A stretch of DNA of 64,000 nt from a virus: positions 186,001 to 250,000 of the IMG/VR virus record IMGVR_UViG_3300045135_002615; one strand, given 5' to 3'. The notes below the pieces were generated by a model. It saw only the letters and a program-made list of their open reading frames with translations. It did no database searches and was not told the DNA's origin. This document shows positions 61,230 to 64,000 of the stretch, one piece after another. The translations under genes were made by a program, and so were the position numbers. Position 1 is the stretch's first letter. Every line of letters begins with the position of its first letter.

Positions 61230-62930
61230 ATGGACCCTATCGACCGACTAATCTCAAGCCTCAACAAGAAGGTTATCCGTAAACTCGCCGCTGAAGACCT
61301 CCCTACCTTTGAGGAAGCGATCAAGGGAAAGACCTTCAAGAACCCTAATACGGGTAATGACGTTCAGTTTGGATCACTCCCTGCCGAAGAGCAGAAGAAG
61401 ATCCGTGCTGAATATGACAAGAAGGTGGAGGAGCTTGAAGGAGAGGGTAAGGGTAAGGGAGAGAAGAAGCCTCTCAAAAAGATGACCAAGGTTCAATTGC
61501 TTGATCAGCTTGAAGGGGATAAGGACTTCTCAGGGGTTGATCTCACTAAGTTTAAAGACTTTGATTGGTCAAGTGTGGATTTGAGGGGTGCTAACTTCTC
61601 AGGTTCAGACCTGACAGGTGCGTACTTTGGTGTTGGTTCTAGACTCGAAGGAGCGAACTTTGAGGGTGCTAATCTTTCAGGTGTCGAGTTCAGAGGGAAA
61701 AAGGGTTATGGCGTGAGCCCGTACAGCGATACTCCAGATACTGTCCATAAAAACGTCAACTTCAAGGGTGCTAATCTTGAAGGTGCGGAGATGTCTTTTC
61801 TTCGTTTTGAAAATTCAGATTTAAGCGGTGCTAATCTAAAGGGTGCTGAGCTTGACGCGGTGATGATAGATAGAAAATGCACCGTAAGAGGTGCTGACTT
61901 TGAGGGTGCAACCTTTCATGCCTCCCAATTCAATGGCGTCAATCTGAAGGGTGTGAACTTTGCGGGAGCAACCATAAAGTCTGGGGGTGGATATAATAAC
62001 AGTAGAAGAACCTTCGACAGAGCGAACATCTCAGGTGCAGACTTCTCAGGTGCAAACTTCGCCTTCGGTGACGCTTTTAGGTTTGGTGGTAACTTTGGGA
62101 AACCCGCCAAAATAAATGGAGCTAAGTTTAGATTTGATGTTCTAGAAAGTGTGGGAACTAAAGAATTTAAAGCATTTGGCTTTGATAAAGACAATCCTCC
62201 TGAAGGCTTGTCCGATAAGGTTCTACATAAAATGGTTGGTGGTAGGGAGTACCTAGAGTATAGGGAGGCTGAAGAAGATAAAGCTGAAGAAGCTAAAGCT
62301 AAGGCTGATGCGGAAGCCAAAGCTAAAGCTGATGAGGAAGCCAAAGCCAAAGCTAAAGCTGATGAGGAAGCCAAAGCCAAAGCTAAGGCTGATGAGGAAG
62401 CTAAAGCTAAGGCTGATGCTGAAGCCAAAGCTAAGGCTGATGCTGAAGCCAAAGCTAAGGCTAAAGCTGAAGCCAAAGCTAAGGCTGATGCTGAAGCCAA
62501 GGCTAAGGCTGATGAGGAAGCCAAAGCTAAAGCTAAGGCTGATGAGGAAGCCAAAGCCAAGGCTAAGGCTGATGAGGAAGCCAAAGCTAAAGCTGAGGAA
62601 GAAGAGAAGATCAAAGAGAACTCAAAACGTCTTAAAGACCTTGAGTCTAAGATTAAAGCCGTTAAGAAGAAAGATGATCTCATTGACCTTGTGTCTGAGC
62701 TAGGTAGGATGAAGGGTCAACTCTCAAACGCTAAGTTTAAGGACAAACTAGAGTCTGAGATGAAGGCTGTCGATAAAGCTGTACAAAACGCGAAAGAGAA
62801 CACGTCTTTCACGGGTAGGATTAAGAGCTTCTTCGGTCTAGGTAAAAAGGCAAGGCTCAAGGAAGCCCGACTCTTGCTCAATGGACTTCAGGATGAGATC
62901 GAGCATCTCAAGAGGGACATCAACCGCTGA
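61230..62930 (+). CDS. Pentapeptide-repeat protein with TolA-like Ala/Lys/Glu helix
   Basis: This is a 566-residue protein. The N-terminus (MDPIDRLISSLNKKVIRKLA) may be a distant tag; then KGKTFKNPNTGNDVQFGSLP, a short module I associate with phage proteins. Pentapeptide repeats follow at ~95-290 (GANFSGSDLTGAYF; GADFEGATFHASQFNGVNLK). Residues ~350-460 are (AK)xAD/AE-EAKAK repeats, a long rigid helix like that of TolA. The end is coiled coil plus basic segment (LKEARLLLNGLQDEIEHLKR). It is placed beside a tail-fibre-like gene, so it may be a long virion fibre or internal filament (inference). Confidence 0.75.
   Translation: MDPIDRLISSLNKKVIRKLAAEDLPTFEEAIKGKTFKNPNTGNDVQFGSLPAEEQKKIRAEYDKKVEELEGEGKGKGEKKPLKKMTKVQLLDQLEGDKDFSGVDLTKFKDFDWSSVDLRGANFSGSDLTGAYFGVGSRLEGANFEGANLSGVEFRGKKGYGVSPYSDTPDTVHKNVNFKGANLEGAEMSFLRFENSDLSGANLKGAELDAVMIDRKCTVRGADFEGATFHASQFNGVNLKGVNFAGATIKSGGGYNNSRRTFDRANISGADFSGANFAFGDAFRFGGNFGKPAKINGAKFRFDVLESVGTKEFKAFGFDKDNPPEGLSDKVLHKMVGGREYLEYREAEEDKAEEAKAKADAEAKAKADEEAKAKAKADEEAKAKAKADEEAKAKADAEAKAKADAEAKAKAKAEAKAKADAEAKAKADEEAKAKAKADEEAKAKAKADEEAKAKAEEEEKIKENSKRLKDLESKIKAVKKKDDLIDLVSELGRMKGQLSNAKFKDKLESEMKAVDKAVQNAKENTSFTGRIKSFFGLGKKARLKEARLLLNGLQDEIEHLKRDINR
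62281..62604 (+). repeat. Short coding repeats (AAAGCTAAGGCTGATGAGGAAGCC type)
   Basis: About 325 bases of imperfect 12- to 36-base repeats in frame in the gene at 61230 encode Ala/Lys/Asp/Glu repeats. Such arrays vary in copy number by slippage or recombination. Confidence 0.9.
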
Positions 62931-62945
62931 CAATCCTCCCTCGTT

Positions 62946-62958
62946 AGTCTTTTAATAG
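62946..62958 (+). promoter_or_regulatory. Late-promoter-like element AGTCTTTTAATAG
   Basis: It lies 38 bases before the start at 62997. Confidence 0.5.
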
Positions 62959-62996
62959 AAGCACCACTCTGAGAGACTAATGAAAGAGGGTGCTCT

Positions 62997-64000
62997 ATGG
63001 CAGACGTTATTAGCAAGAATTATGAGGTCGTTACCACATTCGGTATCTATACCTTTACCGTCACCTCAGATGAGAATGGCTATACCTCTGTAGGTAATAT
63101 CCGTAGGAACGGCTCCGTATGGACAAGCGACTATCCCGCAGAAGTCCATGCCGCCATCCAAGATGCTATCCTAGAGGTAGAGTCCCTTAACGGCTCAAAC
63201 CCTCAGAACTACCTCATCGCGGATAACTTCCTATCCGAGATTGCAGAACTCGGTGCTCAAGCTCAATTCGCAGCCCGCACCAACCTCGGGTTCTCAAATA
63301 TCTCTATCGGTGATCTCTCCGATGTAGAACTCGGAGGTAACCTCGAAGAGAATAAGATACTCAAGGTAGTTAATGGTGTCTTTACTCAAGCCGATCTCCC
63401 CGCAGGTGTTGGTGGAGGCTTCACGCAAGAAGAGATTGAAGACTTCGTAGGGGCTATGCTCACCGATGGTGGTGGGATCACATGGACATACGATGACAAT
63501 AACTCTCAGATCAGTGGTGCGGTTACAATCTCACACCTGTCTGTAGGTGGACTCTCAGATGTGTCTCTCAATAATCCTGTAGATGGTCATGTACTCCGCC
63601 ATAATGGTGCAGGTCAGTTCGTAAACGTACAGCTCTCATATAACGATCTCGCAAACCTTCCCACACTAGGAACCGCATCCTCAAAAAATGCAGGTACCGG
63701 AGCAGATGAAGTCCTCCTATTGACACAGGCAGGTATTCTCCCCGCCCTTGATGGTTCAAACTTGACATCTCTACCCGCCATCACAATCGGTAGCCTCTCA
63801 GATGTGGATCCTAATGGAGTAGTTAATGGGCAGGTGCTTGTCTATGATAACGGCTCTTGGGTACCTGGTAACCCTGGTGTCGTCTATTCAGATGAGCAAG
63901 CTCAAGATGCCATCAATGACATGCTCAACAATAATGGAGCTGTCCATAGTGGTATCAACTTCGTCTATGATGACGTAGCTAACTCCATGACAGCCTCCAT
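62997..64000 (+). CDS. Tail fibre-like protein, cut by the window edge
   Basis: This partial protein has 334 residues up to the edge, with no stop. It starts MADVISKNYEVVTTFGIYTF and contains typical phage fibre elements: repeated LSDV units (ISIGDLSDVELGGN; SVGGLSDVSLNNPVDGHVLR; TIGSLSDVDPNGVVNGQVLV-YDNGSWVPG), AARTNLGF, and LGTASSKNAGTGADEVLLLT. These GLSDVxxxxPxxGxVLxYxxxxWxP repeats are common in tail fibres and receptor-binding proteins. It would decide host recognition. Confidence 0.85.
   Translation, partial: MADVISKNYEVVTTFGIYTFTVTSDENGYTSVGNIRRNGSVWTSDYPAEVHAAIQDAILEVESLNGSNPQNYLIADNFLSEIAELGAQAQFAARTNLGFSNISIGDLSDVELGGNLEENKILKVVNGVFTQADLPAGVGGGFTQEEIEDFVGAMLTDGGGITWTYDDNNSQISGAVTISHLSVGGLSDVSLNNPVDGHVLRHNGAGQFVNVQLSYNDLANLPTLGTASSKNAGTGADEVLLLTQAGILPALDGSNLTSLPAITIGSLSDVDPNGVVNGQVLVYDNGSWVPGNPGVVYSDEQAQDAINDMLNNNGAVHSGINFVYDDVANSMTAS

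Noticed and set aside
61916-62703. Long frames in other phases through the Ala/Lys repeats (Ser/Ala-rich minus frame, Lys/Pro-rich plus frame)
   Set aside because: They are shadows created by the repeats in the real gene at 61230.
1-64000. CRISPR array, insertion sequence or transposase
   Set aside because: No regularly spaced direct repeats and no transposase or recombinase motifs were found; the only mobile elements are the two inteins.

Overview
The window is a 64 kb piece of a large tailed double-stranded DNA phage (or a prophage of one). It carries a capsid maturation protease, an HK97-like major capsid protein, a tail-fibre-like protein that runs off the right edge, cell-wall hydrolases, dense gene packing with ATGA/TAATG overlaps, and many short lineage-specific genes. 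The host is probably a Gram-negative (two-membrane) bacterium: the phage encodes a DUF481-type outer-membrane barrel with a signal peptide, a lipoprotein with a lipobox, and two small exported proteins. I cannot name the host. Portal, terminase, tail sheath and DNA polymerase are not recognised here, so this is only part of the genome.

Layout. 1-3 kb: hypothetical genes and a 745-base divergent intergenic region with C-poor repeats. 3.3-18.7 kb: mostly replication and nucleotide metabolism, namely clamp-loader delta' and delta, ribonucleotide reductase large subunit with an intein, a single-strand-binding-like protein, a RuvC-like resolvase, two tandem DNA methyltransferases, a YkuK-type RNase H-fold protein and ThyX. 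19-25 kb: a repeat protein, the DUF481 outer-membrane protein, an HExxH metalloprotease and an SbcD/Mre11-like nuclease. 24.9-32.7 kb: a large AT-hook protein and the head module (protease, acidic scaffold-like protein, decoration-like protein, major capsid). 32.7-36.4 kb: small exported proteins bounded by terminators, and coiled-coil-tagged proteins. 36.5-41.3 kb: a rearranged methyltransferase locus with a truncated copy, a frameshift, a split gene and a second intein. 41.3-45.6 kb: paralogous membrane or virion proteins. 45.7-48.4 kb: lysis/envelope genes with tRNA-Glu and tRNA-Lys. 48.4-64 kb: a GroEL-like chaperonin, amidase, P-loop kinase, coiled-coil virion-like protein, thymidine kinase, a phage sigma factor, a second lysozyme-like protein, a TOPRIM primase-like protein, type II glutamine synthetase, a PD-(D/E)XK-like protein, ClpP, a pentapeptide/TolA-like protein and a tail-fibre-like protein.

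How the parts may work together. RNR, ThyX and thymidine kinase supply dNTPs; clamp loader, SSB, primase-like, resolvase and SbcD-like proteins point to a partly self-sufficient replisome. The sigma factor probably reads a recurring AT-rich element (consensus near AGTCTTTTTATAG) that I find some 20 times, usually 30-45 bases before a start codon and mostly before structural or hypothetical genes; this looks like the late-promoter system. Ordinary sigma70 elements (TTGACA-16-TATAAT) precede tRNA-Glu.

The two most unusual themes are (1) a short coiled-coil tag, roughly KIxxLExRIARLEK, at the N-terminus of at least eight otherwise unrelated proteins and at the C-terminus of two more, and (2) the split, intein-bearing methyltransferase locus. 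All functional calls come from motif recognition by eye, without database searches.
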